A DNA stretch of 64,000 nucleotides from Ceriagrion tenellum (Eukaryota > Arthropoda > Insecta > Odonata > Coenagrionidae), in assembly GCA_963169105.1 (NCBI GenBank), contig OY720639.1, forward strand, positions 92,640,559-92,704,558, in the 5' to 3' direction. Positions 1 through 10,689 of the stretch are shown here, piece by piece. The position numbers and the translations under genes are program-made. The notes under the pieces were generated by a model. That model was not told the DNA's origin, did no database searches, and saw only the letters and a program-made list of their open reading frames with translations. Position 1 is the stretch's first letter. Each line of letters opens with the position of its first letter.

Positions 1-397
1 TTAAGTTTGACTTTTTTATAGGAGTGTTATGAATAAAGCCGGTAAAGACCTTCATGTTGCGAATGTATTTAAATACCCTAATATTTACAAGCTAACCAGT
101 GACATTGTTATACTTTGCATGATTTATACTTCGTTTGTCTTTTGATTTTGACTCGCTGTTATATCCGAGTCTTTTTCAGTCCAGTCGTGTTCAGGTCTTT
201 GGATTATAAAGACTTAAGTTAACTCTCTGCACGCTGAATTTATTCTAATACTTCAAACAAGGTCTTTCCATTTCTGTCTTTGAAGTCCGAGTGATCTTCT
301 CGCTCTCGGATCCAATTTCATAACTTTTGCGGGTATTGGGTTTATAACACACAGAAATAATCTCGTGATAATAATAAATTTATCTCTCGTGATAATA
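1..397. other. anonymous AT-rich sequence
   Basis: No open frame of note, no recognisable repeat and no RNA gene. A 24-bp tandem pair begins near its right end. Confidence 0.5.
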
Positions 398-409
398 ATA
401 AATTTATAA
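362..409. repeat. 24-bp tandem duplication (2 units)
   Basis: Two almost identical 24-bp units built around CTCGTGATAATAATAAATTT sit directly against the left end of the foldback element. The second unit ends inside the ATAAATTTAT flank of that element, so replication slippage or insertion-linked duplication is possible. Confidence 0.8.
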
Positions 410-1273
410 AAATTCCTCAACTGCGACTAATGCGATTGCGTGAAACTACGTACCGTGCGTAGCTATGGTGAATATTAAAGGGATCAATTTCGGAAATTTT
501 CACACTTTTAGTATATAACATGTTAAAAAAGTGAAAACTGTCGATCCACTGACTAAAAAAGATGAATTAAGTACAACGGTTCCTCACGTGATTGTGTTCC
601 GCAACCGTGATTGTGTTCAGTATATTTCAAAATATAGCTATTATTTGACTGTCATCCGTTTAAATTTGGATCCTAGTTAGATTTGAGTAATGGTATCATC
701 TATCCTTCCATCAAAATATACACTTTTCGGTACAACTAAGTTTTCACAGAATTCTTGTTTTAATGATGGGTGGAGTTTTGCTCTATCACGCCGAATTCTG
801 TTCCTCTATCACCAAAGACTTATTCTCATTTGATATTAAACCAGCGTCAGCTAAAGCTGAAGAAACAACAGATGCGGTAGCTCTCTCACTCAAATTTTAT
901 CTGTGTGCATCAAACATTGAATTCTCCAAATTTAAATGAGTCTTGGATGGAGTTATCACCTTTTTTTAACAATTCTGTGGAGCCAAGATATTCCTCTGAT
1001 GAACTTTGAGGTTCAAAATATTCTGAAACTGTTGGGCTGCTTTTGCTATATTTTTGAAGTATACTGATAAGTTGCGGAACACACTCACGAGAGGAACCAT
1101 TGTACTTAATTCACCAATTTTTTGTCAGTATATCGACAGTTACTTTTCACTTTTTTAACATATTATATACTAAAAGTGTGAAAACTGTCGAAATTGATCC
1201 CTTTAATATTCACCATAGCTACGCACGGTACGTAGTTTCACGCAATCGCATTAATCGCAGTTGAGGAATTGTT
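408..1273. mobile_element. DNA transposon relic with ~200-bp terminal inverted repeats
   Basis: Bases 408-604 and 1071-1273 are inverted copies with only scattered differences. Both arms carry CTCAACTGCG near the outer end and TACGCACGGTACGTAG (or its complement) further in. Both ends are bordered by ATAAATTTAT (398-407 and 1274-1283). This may be a target duplication, but the sequence is itself palindromic, so the exact boundary and duplication length are ambiguous. The interior (about 605-1070) carries a decayed minus-strand coding segment. The long-armed structure fits an internally deleted cut-and-paste transposon. I cannot assign the superfamily from sequence alone. Confidence 0.8.
640..1060 (-). 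pseudogene. decayed transposon-encoded protein fragment
   Basis: Reading the minus strand from about 1047 downward gives three protein-like blocks in different frames. The first is serine/glutamate rich and includes SPTVSEYFEPQSSSEEYLGS. The second (about 885-790) includes SVVSSALADAGLIS. The third (about 770-660) includes VVPKSVYFDGRIDDTI. The SALxDxGLIS and YFDGRxDxT blocks resemble, from memory, a protein family found in many arthropod transposons with roughly this order. No single frame stays open. The loss of the rest of the gene is consistent with a non-autonomous copy mobilised by a full-length relative. Family assignment is recall, not a search. Confidence 0.5.
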
Positions 1274-1283
1274 ATAAATTTAT

Positions 1284-2093
1284 GAAACTTTTTACTTGAA
1301 TTTTGCTTTGAATTTATACAGGTAATTAAGGTTAGTTTTAATGATCGACTGGTGCGTTTTAGTATATGACCATACAAGTATGCGCGCGCCTTTAATGGAT
1401 TTAACCATAAACGAAAAAGTTGCCTTATATTTTCTATTGACGTTTATTCCCAATGTTTGGATTTATATGGTCCAAATTTATTATTGAAGCTGATTTTAAA
1501 GTAAACAATCGAGAGGTAGTAGACTGTATTTTGATAAGAAAACACAATTTTGGCAGAATTTCGAAAACTCATGAAAAATGCTTAAAAATAAGTGAAAAAT
1601 CGACCTTAAATACTCAGAAATAAAATTTTTCACCACTCATTCCATAAATATCAACTAAAATATGTTAAATGAACTATTTTCTACTAATACTAGTGAGAAT
1701 AAACATTTTAAAAAATATTTCAAGAAATATGGAGGAAAAACCCTAAAAAAGTCGATAATTCCTGAAAATGGACGTAAAAACTCATTTTTTATCAGGTTAG
1801 AGTGGAAAGCCCAATTTCCAAGCCTCAACCCTGCGCAATAATCTTGCTCGTACTTCCTTGTCATAGCAAATAATTAGGTTTGGCACCCCTCGGGAGAGAA
1901 TTTGCGAGAAAAGCCTTTTTTCGAACCACCCTAATATCCAATGAGATGAAGAGGGAAGGAAACACCTGCATTGGCAACACCATCAAACTACTGCCTGAAA
2001 ATCTAAAGTAAAAAAAACTAGTTATCTCTACTCTTTCCTTACTTATCTTTGAATCTTCTTCTCTGGTTATAATCCTAGGATTCGTCTGCAACA
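1284..2093. other. anonymous AT-rich sequence
   Basis: Two short minus-strand frames (69 and 76 codons) occur at 1655-2091 but show no family resemblance and no conserved composition. I see no repeat or RNA gene. Confidence 0.4.
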
Positions 2094-2290
2094 GTCATCC
2101 ACTTTATCCGATCTTAGGCCAATCTTTTCAATTCTCCGTAAGATTGACAACCTAGTTCCTTCATCAACCTTCTCATGTAGTCCAGTCTAGGTCTGCCCCT
2201 CTGGTTTTTTCCCTCTTCTGTACCTTATAGTATGGTCTTAACCAAGCTTTTTTGTCGGCGAATATGGCCAATCCAGGTGTTCCTTATATT
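2094..2290 (-). mobile_element. LINE reverse transcriptase C-terminal fragment
   Basis: The minus strand encodes a broken version of the segment that follows the reverse transcriptase in a common arthropod non-LTR family. It reads NTWIGHIRRQ, then a stop, then RGRPRLDYMRRLMKELG and YGELKRLA. The WIGHI and RGRPRLDYM blocks match the same region of the fragment at 49785-50400 (LIGHIL and RGRPRLSYM). It is 5'-truncated and carries stops. Confidence 0.75.
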
Positions 2291-2299
2291 ATTCAGCAT

Positions 2300-2348
2300 T
2301 TCAGAGTAGACACCGTCTTGAGTAGACACATTTGAGTAGACACCGATA
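2300..2348. repeat. short tandem repeat of GAGTAGACAC
   Basis: Three successive copies of a GAGTAGACAC core spaced by 14-16 bases lie just beyond the LINE fragment. Confidence 0.7.
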
Positions 2349-2989
2349 GAAATCTTTGAATGGCATGTCGTAATGGACGAATTAGTGGATGTTAAGCAAA
2401 AATATCTACCATCTCTTAAAAATTTAAGGAAATTAACTCTTAAAACCCACTAAGTCCACTTATTTCCGTGGATTCTACTCGATTTTGCCAATGTTTGCAA
2501 CTGAATTGAGGATAATTATCAATGTAAGCAAAAAAACATGTAAGGAGAATTTGTGTTAAATTTGTACAAAATAAATTTATATTAAAATGGTATATCAAAG
2601 TTGAATGCTGGTTTCTAGTAACTTATTGATAGAAAATGTTGCAAAATTTCAAAATTAGTCTATCAGCCGATTATTGCTAGAGGAAAATCGGGGTTTACAA
2701 AAACGGAAAGCAAGCCATCATCTTGTTACAGTTTCTAGCATTGGGCACCATGGAGAGCTACCACTCTACCTGCCTTAATAGCATAACCCCAATGTTCCAT
2801 ATGAAAAGCAATGATAATACGAAGAAAGCGGGCAGAAAAGGACAATACACAAGGGATTACTCTATTTAATTAAAATGTTTAAATGCGGAGCATGAATCAC
2901 TACCACTTTAATTCTGTCGAAAATAAAAACAATCCCTTCCGAAGAAATGATTAATGATCCATAGGTAGACCATTTTGACAGAAATCCGT
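2349..2989. other. anonymous AT-rich sequence
   Basis: Nothing recognisable on either strand. Confidence 0.4.
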
Positions 2990-3530
2990 TGCAGTTCAAT
3001 TCACTAGTCCCTTTCCTTCCCATACTACTTACTCAACTGCTCCAATCCCTTCGGCCCGAAAACTCCGCCCAATTTCCAACACATTCATCCCCTCCAACGC
3101 ACTGCTCTTTCCTCGACTCTCCCGACTCCCAACATTTGCCCTCTTCTCTTGCCTTCTCCTCCTCCCATTCAACCTCGTCGAGGCCAAACCACCTGCATTG
3201 GCAACGCCCACAGCCTTCCCTCGGAATAAAACGCCAAAAAACTATCCTGATTGGATTTCAGCTCCATGCATAAAACATTACCGCCAAGCGCTCCGGTCCA
3301 CCAACGCCCTTTCTCTCCCTATATTTCTTTCACCTTCTTCTCACTGTGCCAATTCCTCCCCATCTCATACTTCGTCTCTCACTCCACAGTTTTCACCCAA
3401 TATCACCCAGCCTTTACACCCTCCCGCTCCGCCCGTCATCGCATTCGCTCAAGGCTCATCACTTGAAAGCTCAACAGGCAGAGAGACCTTTCTAATGAAA
3501 CGACGAGATGAAGTTTTTAATTTATGATCG
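2990..3530. other. GC-rich, pyrimidine-skewed island
   Basis: The plus strand is strongly C/T rich (many CCTC, TCCC and CTCC runs) compared with the flanks. Overlapping frames of 60-109 codons on both strands have low-complexity Ser/Pro/His content and no conserved motif, so I read them as composition artefacts. It could be a regulatory or transcribed noncoding element. It ends just before the 3' end of a LINE copy. Confidence 0.45.
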
Positions 3531-3690
3531 TATTGGAGAGTTCTCTCTTGATGTATTCTTGCCGAATCGGAGACGAAAAGTATGATGGCCGCAGAAGTAT
3601 AAATACATGCATAGCAATCACGCCATTCCCTCCCGAGGTAAGAAAAGTCAATGAACTTCCCTAGAACTCTGTCTCTAAACAACTGACTGT

Positions 3691-4590
3691 TCATCTACAT
3701 CTAAATCTACATAATACCCCGCGAGCCGCTGCATGGACGTGTGGCAAGGGGTGTTAGGTTACCAGCCGTGTGAAGGTGTAAGTTTTTGGGATGGTTTGGA
3801 GATGGAATGGTGCCATGTATTATAGGAGAGTATTTAGTGGGACTCAATTTTTACTGTGGTCACTTATTGTTCGCGGAAAGAACGACCTTTTGTACCTATT
3901 TGTTCTATCTCTCTTAATTTATCACACCTGTCAGACCTAGAGATATAGTGAGGAGTCATGATGATATTCTCTATGCCGCTCTAAAAATATCAGTTCTGAA
4001 TTTCTCAAGCACCCTAGGCGTAGTGTGTAGCCTCCGAGTCTCTAAGGGCTCCCACATAAATCCCTCTAAAAGTTGTGACACACTATATGTTCGTTTGTAG
4101 CAGTTTTTACGAAGCGCGCTGCTTTCCTTTATATTTTAATGATTTTTTTTGATAAAATCTTTTTGACCAGGGTCCCAAATGCTCACGGGGTATTTGATGT
4201 GTAACCTTACAAGAGCGGAGTAGTATTTCTCTTTGACTTTTTCATCCGAGGACCTTCCTATTACATGTTTACCAAAACCTAGTTTCTTTAATGCTGCGCC
4301 ACATATGTTCTGTATGTTTAATAGCCACGACACAAAAGATGTTAAGGTAATTCCAAAATATTTTACTGTATCTGAAGACTATATGTTTACTCCACCCACA
4401 ATATAGGTATGGCATTTTTTTTATGACTTTCACAGGAAGTGAACTGTGGTGCATCTGCTGATATTTAATTCTAACCCTCGCTCCTGGCACCACGAATGAA
4501 TGTTGTTAAGGTCCGATGACTGAGATTCAAAGTCCGTATCTTTGCTCATTTCACGGTAGATTACTGTATCGTCTGCAATTAATATTAAAA
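3691..4590 (-). mobile_element. CR1/Jockey-like LINE copy, 5'-truncated
   Basis: On the minus strand this reads from the reverse transcriptase active-site region (IADDTVIYREM, the usual ADD box) through the thumb and C-terminal part (VIGRSSDEKVKEKYYSALVR, SIWDPGQKDF, LLEGF, SRSDRCDK, FREQ) to the 3' tail. The tail is marked by CCCCGCGAGCCGCTGCATGG followed by (TACATC)n. Several frameshifts and stops break it, so it cannot be active. It is the same family as the copies at 10690, 11960, 30947, 35105 and 63760. Members share the 3' end and differ in 5' truncation, as expected from target-primed reverse transcription. Confidence 0.88.
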
Positions 4591-5589
4591 TAATCTTAAT
4601 TTAATGTTTTTGAAGTTGCCTTCACAGCTCATTTATTTTCTTCCAAGAAAAGATGTCCAGTGCGCCCTAGACTCAACTATGCCTGTGCAAATATGCAATA
4701 CCCGTAAATGGAAAAATAAAAGAGGAGCTTCGAGTCTTATTATAACAGACATGAATGTACATTTGAAAACAAAATCGAATGTGAATAAAGAATGAAAAAT
4801 TTAATATGGATAAAAACAAACAAAAAATTTAAAAATATATGTATAGGATAAAAAACAAAATAAAAATTATGCAAATGATGTACATTTCAGCCAACAGTAT
4901 ACATCACACAATTAATATATATTATTAGAGTCGATGGAATTTCATTATAAACTTAATACCCAAAAAAAGAAGGAAAAAAGGAAATAATAAAAACCCGGTG
5001 AAATCGGGAAAGTATTAAATGCACAGAGTGTAAAGATAAATCCATTTATGATTGATTAGTTGTCACCCAAAGCACGTACATCAAAAAAGAAAGTGGTACA
5101 ACATAAAAGTATATTATGTAACTGCATGTAAACTTACATATAAATATGTGGTAGATATAATGGTTAATATAATAAGCCACAAAAATATACTGCCACAGCC
5201 ATTTTAGTCATTCGACGGAATACGTCCTAAAAATGTTGTTTGAGGGCCAAGGGTAAATAAATGTTACAAGGGATTCAGAATGAAATTAGAAAATTTTTAA
5301 TCAAATTTGAAGAAAAAAGTGTGAACTTGGCACAGATTGGATGAGAGTCTGGAGTTAAAATGATGGATTTTGGAAACGGAGATGAAAAATGAATTTGAAA
5401 GGCTGAGTTTATGAGAGGTTTAACAGATGTAAATTAATAATCTGTAGAGCACTTTCATGTAAAGTTGAAAAATTTTGGCATCAATGTATACTGACAATTT
5501 ATGTTGTATTCCCTGTCATTGCATACCTATTTTGCCTCTACTAAATAAATGCATTACTTATGCGCACCCTCGTCTTATAAAATGGAGTG
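4591..5589. other. anonymous AT-rich sequence
   Basis: Very A-rich on the plus strand with short frames only. No supported feature. Confidence 0.4.
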
Positions 5590-5725
5590 TAAGAGGAATA
5601 CCTCGGCTGAAAATGCTGTTTTAGTTTTCGCTTCTACTGCAGCCTAAGGAAGATCTCTTCCTTCCACTCCATTACCAGCTACAGGAAACAGCGCCACCAG
5701 TGGCACAGTGCAAAATGCATTGCAA
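5590..5725 (-). repeat. unclassified dispersed repeat, copy 1
   Basis: The reverse complement aligns along about 135 bases with 29331-29465. Shared blocks include GGTAATGGAG, TCTTAGGC or CCTTAGGC, GTAGAAGC or GCAGAAGC, and AAAACAGCATTTTCAGC against AAGAGGCATTCTCGGC. The similarity starts and stops abruptly, so it is a mobile or duplicated unit. No coding potential or tRNA-like boxes are visible. Confidence 0.7.
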
Positions 5726-6059
5726 TGAATCAGGGCAATGTTCAGAATGACGTTAATTAGACACCATTTCCATCATTTTGATAATTTACCATACGATGAT
5801 TGATAATTATTTACAATAATGAGAATGATCTGAAGAAATATATGTCATACTCGCCATGGCGACTACCTAATTTTCGACAAATTCTCGTCTACACCGCCGT
5901 CCAAATTGTTATGTACAATACAAAAACAAACGTTAAGACACTTACATTAGGTATTATTCTTTATTTCAGAGGATTGCATAAACATATTTACTTAAAATAG
6001 AAAGGCAGAATTGTAAAATAAAAGTACTTGGACCTCTGCGGAAGCATTTTTGGCTATGT

Positions 6060-6975
6060 AATTCAGCCCCTTAAGACTCCTCTGTGTTTCTCCTCTTTAT
6101 ATCTCCTTTCACCACATTCATCATTGGTTCTCTACCCCTTCTTCTCTTACAAGTCATTCCCCTGATAAATCTTTCGTCACTTAATTGTTATCCATTCTCT
6201 CGATAAGACATAATCAACGAAGCCTACTCATATTATTAATTCCCGTTAATGTAACACTCACCAACATTCTATTTTTATCCTTCTTTCATTCTATAGTTTC
6301 CTCTTATATGGTATGGTAATATCTCAGAGTGTGTCCAAGCCATCTCGTTCTTCCTTTCTGCATTGTGTTTCATGCGGTTCTTTCCTCTTCTAATCTTTTT
6401 TTAAATTTATCAATACTTATTTTTTCCGACCATTTTATCATCAGTATCCTCTTCCAACACCAAGTTTTGAAGTCTTACAGTATTGTCTGGTCAGACTTTC
6501 CCATGGTCCACGCTTTTGTTCCATAGAGTGCTACGCTCCACACGAAGTTTTCACATTCTGTTTCCTGGTTTGTAGTCCTATCTTCTTTGAGCACAGCAGT
6601 TGCCTTTTTCCCATTTAGAGCCTTATTAACTTGATCTTTTCTCTACTTGATGCCCGTTGTTCTTCTTTCGTCGCACGTGATGGTACTTTCGAGATAGATG
6701 AAGGAATCCACTTGCTGAAATTTCTCTCCTCTCAGGATGACTTCTATACTCAGCTTTTCTCCCACATACTAGGACTTAAGTCTTTGTTTTATATCTTTCC
6801 ATGTTGTATTCTTGAAGAATTTGGTACGTTTATTGACTTTTAGTAGTAGTTTAGTAAATTAAGTTCAGTGACCTTATGAAGATCATCGCGGATTCCAGCT
6901 ATAACTGCGCTAAAATCTCCATAGCTGAACATGTTAATTTCTTCTCCGTTAATCTTTATTTCGCTCATCCTTCCA
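6060..6975 (-). mobile_element. degenerate LINE reverse transcriptase
   Basis: The minus strand keeps an order typical of arthropod non-LTR polyproteins. First comes an active-site segment, KINGEEINMFSYGDFSAVIA, where the YADD box has decayed to YGDF. Then follow VDSFIYLESTITCDERR, FVWSVALYGTKAWTM, FKTWCWKRILMIKW, and a weak RRRGRE block near 6130. Stops and shifts interrupt every segment. It is an old copy with no remaining function. Confidence 0.75.
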
Positions 6976-8604
6976 TCTATTCATTCAAATTTTCTGCAAA
7001 CACTTCTCAGATATCTCATTCACAGTCAAGACGTATTTTGTGAGGTGTCGGTATTACTTAAAAAGCCATCGAATTAACCACTATTCAGGTTAATTCCAGT
7101 CCACCACAGTAAAACACTCGGTATTTATGCAATTTTAGCGTGGAAATAGATTCGGCTCTTTGCCATAATAATCTTCATAAAACAAGTTTTTACGAAAGTG
7201 TTTAATCTTTAGAGATCACGATTTTGAAATTCAACATTTATTTACCGTTTTTTTTGGGTTTTTTCGAGAATAAAATAGCAGTAAAATTTTTCTTTAAAAC
7301 AAGAGAAATTTTTGGAGAGTTATGTGATCTTAAAAACTACGTAAGCGTTTCTGAAGAGGCTGGTAGAGTTAACTTCCAGGCAGAGATCCTTGAGACGCCA
7401 GAACTTGCTTACTTTTTTATTGGAAATGGTCATCTAGTTCTACCAGTTACATGGTTGTTGAAAGCATAAGTTATGTTATTCAGTCACCTCAAAGTATAGA
7501 TACATGAAATCTAGAGCCTGGTTTGTGGAAATGGGTCACGTTCTTCTACGAAAAGAACAGTATACATTTTTAACAGACAGAAAATTTTTCCATTGGCTAT
7601 CCAAAAATTTTGTTTGGTATTTGATTTTTTATGACATAAAAATTGGAACAGGGAAATTTTGCCAAATAATCGAGAAAGAGCAATATTATATTTAAGCCAC
7701 CGCATGGAATACAAAAACTTTGAATGCTAGGACAATCATAGAAGTAAGTTCCTTTCGGGTTTCGGTTAAGGATCCAAAAGGACGGACCTTACCCGGACGG
7801 AAACCCGAGGAGAATTTATTTCAATCATTCACCGTGAGAAAATTAAATCCTACTAGATAAATCATGTTCTATTTCTAAGGTTGACAGATCACATCAACAG
7901 TCAGTGTCTCTAGTTTTTTTCGCGATAAATATGTGATCATAAATTTAAAAAGACAAAAACTTATCATATCGATAAAACATAAATGTTCAATAAATGCCGA
8001 GATAAAGAAAGACTAACACCATGATATTTCACCACTATAAAGAGCAAGATTTAATTTAGGAATGCTTTTTGCTTCTAGTGAGTTGTCCTTAGTATATTAT
8101 TCCTATATTTCACTATTTTAATCCTATTCTTCTCCGGGGAATCTGTCCATGCGGATTACCACTAGTTTCCACCCTCTCCTCTTTCACTTGCTTGCTTCAC
8201 CCTTCTCATTTTATCTCACAATCACCGGAATATAACCTGTGTCGCATCCTTGGCGTATATATCAACCTCTGCTTCTGCACGATGGGTGCAAGACCCCATA
8301 AATAATTGATTCAATAGTAAATTTTTTCTTTTTCTTCAATCGGCGTTACCCGTATTTGGCTTTCCTCCTGCTCTCACGGTCGTACAAATCCTATACGTAT
8401 CCTCGGGAGCCATTTCTGCGAAGAACTTATCCTCCCCTTCACAAACCTAGACGGCAATAGCACCAGCTTTGGGATGTACAGCCACTCCCTAAGTACAAGA
8501 TATCGCGAGAGGAAGGATACTGCCTGAGAGTCACCATGAAGTTCAAGAACGGTAGAGGCCATTAGATGATATATGCGCCTTGGACGAACCACATGGATGA
8601 AATT
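6976..8604. other. anonymous sequence with a small GC hairpin
   Basis: Apart from an imperfect inverted repeat at 7754-7810 (TTCGGGTTTCGG facing CGGAAACCCGAGG), I see no supported feature. Frames of 60-81 codons (7224-7714, 8374-8592) match nothing I know. Confidence 0.4.
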
Positions 8605-8840
8605 CCGGGTGTTTCAAAATGAATATCGAGGTTTTTCGTATTTTTAACATTAGACTTACAATTATAAATGATACATAAAATGAAAGAGCAACTCAAACAG
8701 TTTTTTAAATCTCAAAATATTTTTATGTAAGCACCATTCGTCACCCCTCACACATCCAGTTGATAGGCGGGTTCTTGCCATACCTTGATCAGTGTGTCTG
8801 GAGTAATACATGCAATAACTGATTCAATCCTGTTTCTTAA

Positions 8841-9044
8841 CCTTGTGAGTGCGGAATTACGTGATATCAGGTCAAGGGTACCGTGAGTGTTCCACCTTTC
8901 ACTAGAGAACTTTCATAGGGAACTTTCCCTAGGCCCCCTAGTGAAAGCTGGAACACTCACGGTACCCATGACGTGATATCACGTCATCAGCACCAGTGGA
9001 AAGACAACCATGACGTGAAATCACGTCATGCCGCACTCAAAGAG
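8841..9044. mobile_element. TTAA-target MITE (piggyBac-type)
   Basis: A 204-bp element is bounded by TTAA on both sides (8837-8840 and 9045-9048). Its ends are inverted: CCTTGTGAGTGCGGAATTAC at the left and, read from the right, CTCTTTGAGTGCGGCATGAC. TTAA duplication and ends starting with C-rich GAGTGCGG fit the piggyBac superfamily. The interior is a second inverted repeat around GGGTACCGTGAGTGTTCCA, plus repeated TGACGTGATATCACGTCA-like boxes. It has no coding capacity and sits inside the transposase relic, so it is younger than that insertion. Confidence 0.85.
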
Positions 9045-9058
9045 TTAAGTCGGGTAGG

Positions 9059-9370
9059 TCATCTTGGTAGCGGAGGCACATACATATGATCCATTATGAA
9101 CCACCAAAAATAAAAATCATACGGCGTCAGATCGGGTGAACGTGGAGGCCATGCAAAACATGCCCTGTCATCCCGTCCCTGGAGGCCAATCCAGCGGTGG
9201 TATTCAACGTCGTTTAACAAATCGCGTACTGAGTTATTCCAGTGAGGCGGCGCACCATCTGGAAGCCAAATGAAGTTTTCTAGTTCATCATCTTGCAGTT
9301 GAAGAAAGAGCCATTGTTGCAGCGCATCAAGATAAGATACACCAGTTTCAGTTGCTTCGCCGAAAAACAA
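9059..9370 (-). pseudogene. DDE transposase C-terminal fragment (Tc/mariner-like)
   Basis: The frame contains WLPDGAPPHWNNSVRDLL, RWIGLQGR and WPPRSPDLTPYDFYFW. These are the second catalytic Asp in DGAPPHW and the SPDLTPxDFxxW block with the third acidic residue, as in DDE_3-type transposases of insects. The first catalytic Asp region is missing. One base too many near 9066 shifts the frame after VPPLP. The frame resumes across the MITE as DLPDLRNRIESVIACITPDT and then KVWQEPAYQLDV, which is the usual C-terminus of the family. It is non-functional because of deletion, frameshift and insertion. Confidence 0.85.
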
Positions 9371-9404
9371 AGCTTTTAAAACCCGATATTCATTCGAAAC
9401 ACTG

Positions 9405-10229
9405 TAATCGCAAATAGGCGCTGATATAAATTCACCCGAATCAAACGGTTGACCGTTGACTTAGCGGGTCGATGAGCAGACCCATGTTTCCTAATTATAA
9501 TGGTGAATTTTATCGGATTTGAGGAAACAATATGTTATTTTCCCAAACAGTATTGAGAAGGATACAACGCAAAATTTTTAAGATTTTGAAGCAAAAAGAG
9601 CCCATTCATAATGATCGTTTTATCTTTGAACTCCTCCTTTTCTTGTTCTTCTTGAAGCTTGCTTGTTTGTTGAAAAAGTTCCCCCGTTCTCTGATGCAAA
9701 AGTGTAGAGAGAGATGCGGTTCATTAGCGCAGATAATATAAGATTTGTTCTTCATTCTTAACCGAAGTATGCTCCGCGAGTGAATTCGTATCTAGGCAAA
9801 AATTTATTTTTCATAAATAGAAAAACAAGTATGACATTAGGAATATTAATATACATTAATTGGATGAAAAATCAAATGAACTGCTTTCAAAGTTTATAGC
9901 CACTAGTTAACCTGTTCATAGCACTATCTTGGGAAATACTTGCAGCGACTTTCAAATAGGATATTAAAAGTTTACCACCCGTTATCCTTGGAATATTACG
10001 CTTCATATCCCCTCAAAAAGGTATAAAGTCATCACAAAATCATATTGTTCTATCATATCGGGGATTTTTCAAGGTTTATCGATGCATAATCATACAAATA
10101 TTTTTAAAAATTATGCTCACATGCGCACTAAAGCTGTCAATATCGAAATTAATGGAAATAATCCTCACAAAGTTGCAGAGTTCGGTCATAATCATCGAGT
10201 ATAAGAAAACTACCGTCCCCTCCCCACTC
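9405..10229. other. anonymous AT-rich sequence
   Basis: Short frames only (for example 69 codons at 9532). No recognisable feature. Confidence 0.4.
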
Positions 10230-10575
10230 ACTGCTAATCTTGAGGTACCAGACAGGTCATTTCGAAAATGGAAGCAATTCCCTTTCGGCGCGATATGATG
10301 TTTTTTGTTACGTTCCGTGTCTCAAACGAAGAAAAAAAGGAGCGAGCAAAACAGTCCTCGGGTGGCGTGATGCTTGTCGTTGCATCGCTGAAAATAAAGA
10401 AGCGGGAGGTGAAAGGGAGGCGATATCTATGTCTGATACTGGCATAACGCTGTCTGATGAAGGGGAGAGGTGGGACGAGGAATGACGCAAGCATAGCGCC
10501 TTCAGTGACCTCCGCGAAGTGAAGGGCGAGTACTGCAGCACCAAAAAGGAAGAAGACAATATATCCGAGGAAGCC
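10230..10575. other. GC-richer island with overlapping ORFs
   Basis: Four frames of 61-115 codons overlap on both strands. None shows a domain, signal peptide or codon pattern I trust. The raised GC content resembles the other islands in the window. Confidence 0.35.
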
Positions 10576-10689
10576 AGTCACGCATCCTTTTAGGGCTATT
10601 AAATAATTAATACGTCCGTTTGAGCATTCGATAAAGTCAGTGAGTGGCGCCCGAGATGGAAATAAGTCGAAACTATTTCTGTAATTACA

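Larger units (their letters stand above)
8605..9404 (-). mobile_element. internally deleted Tc/mariner-type transposon
   Basis: The ends are inverted repeats of about 28 bp. GGGTGTTTCAAAATGAATAT enters from the left at 8608. On the minus strand, GTGTTTCGAATGAATATCGG enters from the right at 9403. A TA dinucleotide abuts the right end (9405-9406), as expected for the TA target of this superfamily; the left side is mutated. Only the C-terminal half of the transposase follows the right-hand repeat, so the N-terminal coding half was deleted. A TTAA-target MITE later inserted into the remaining frame. Confidence 0.82.
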
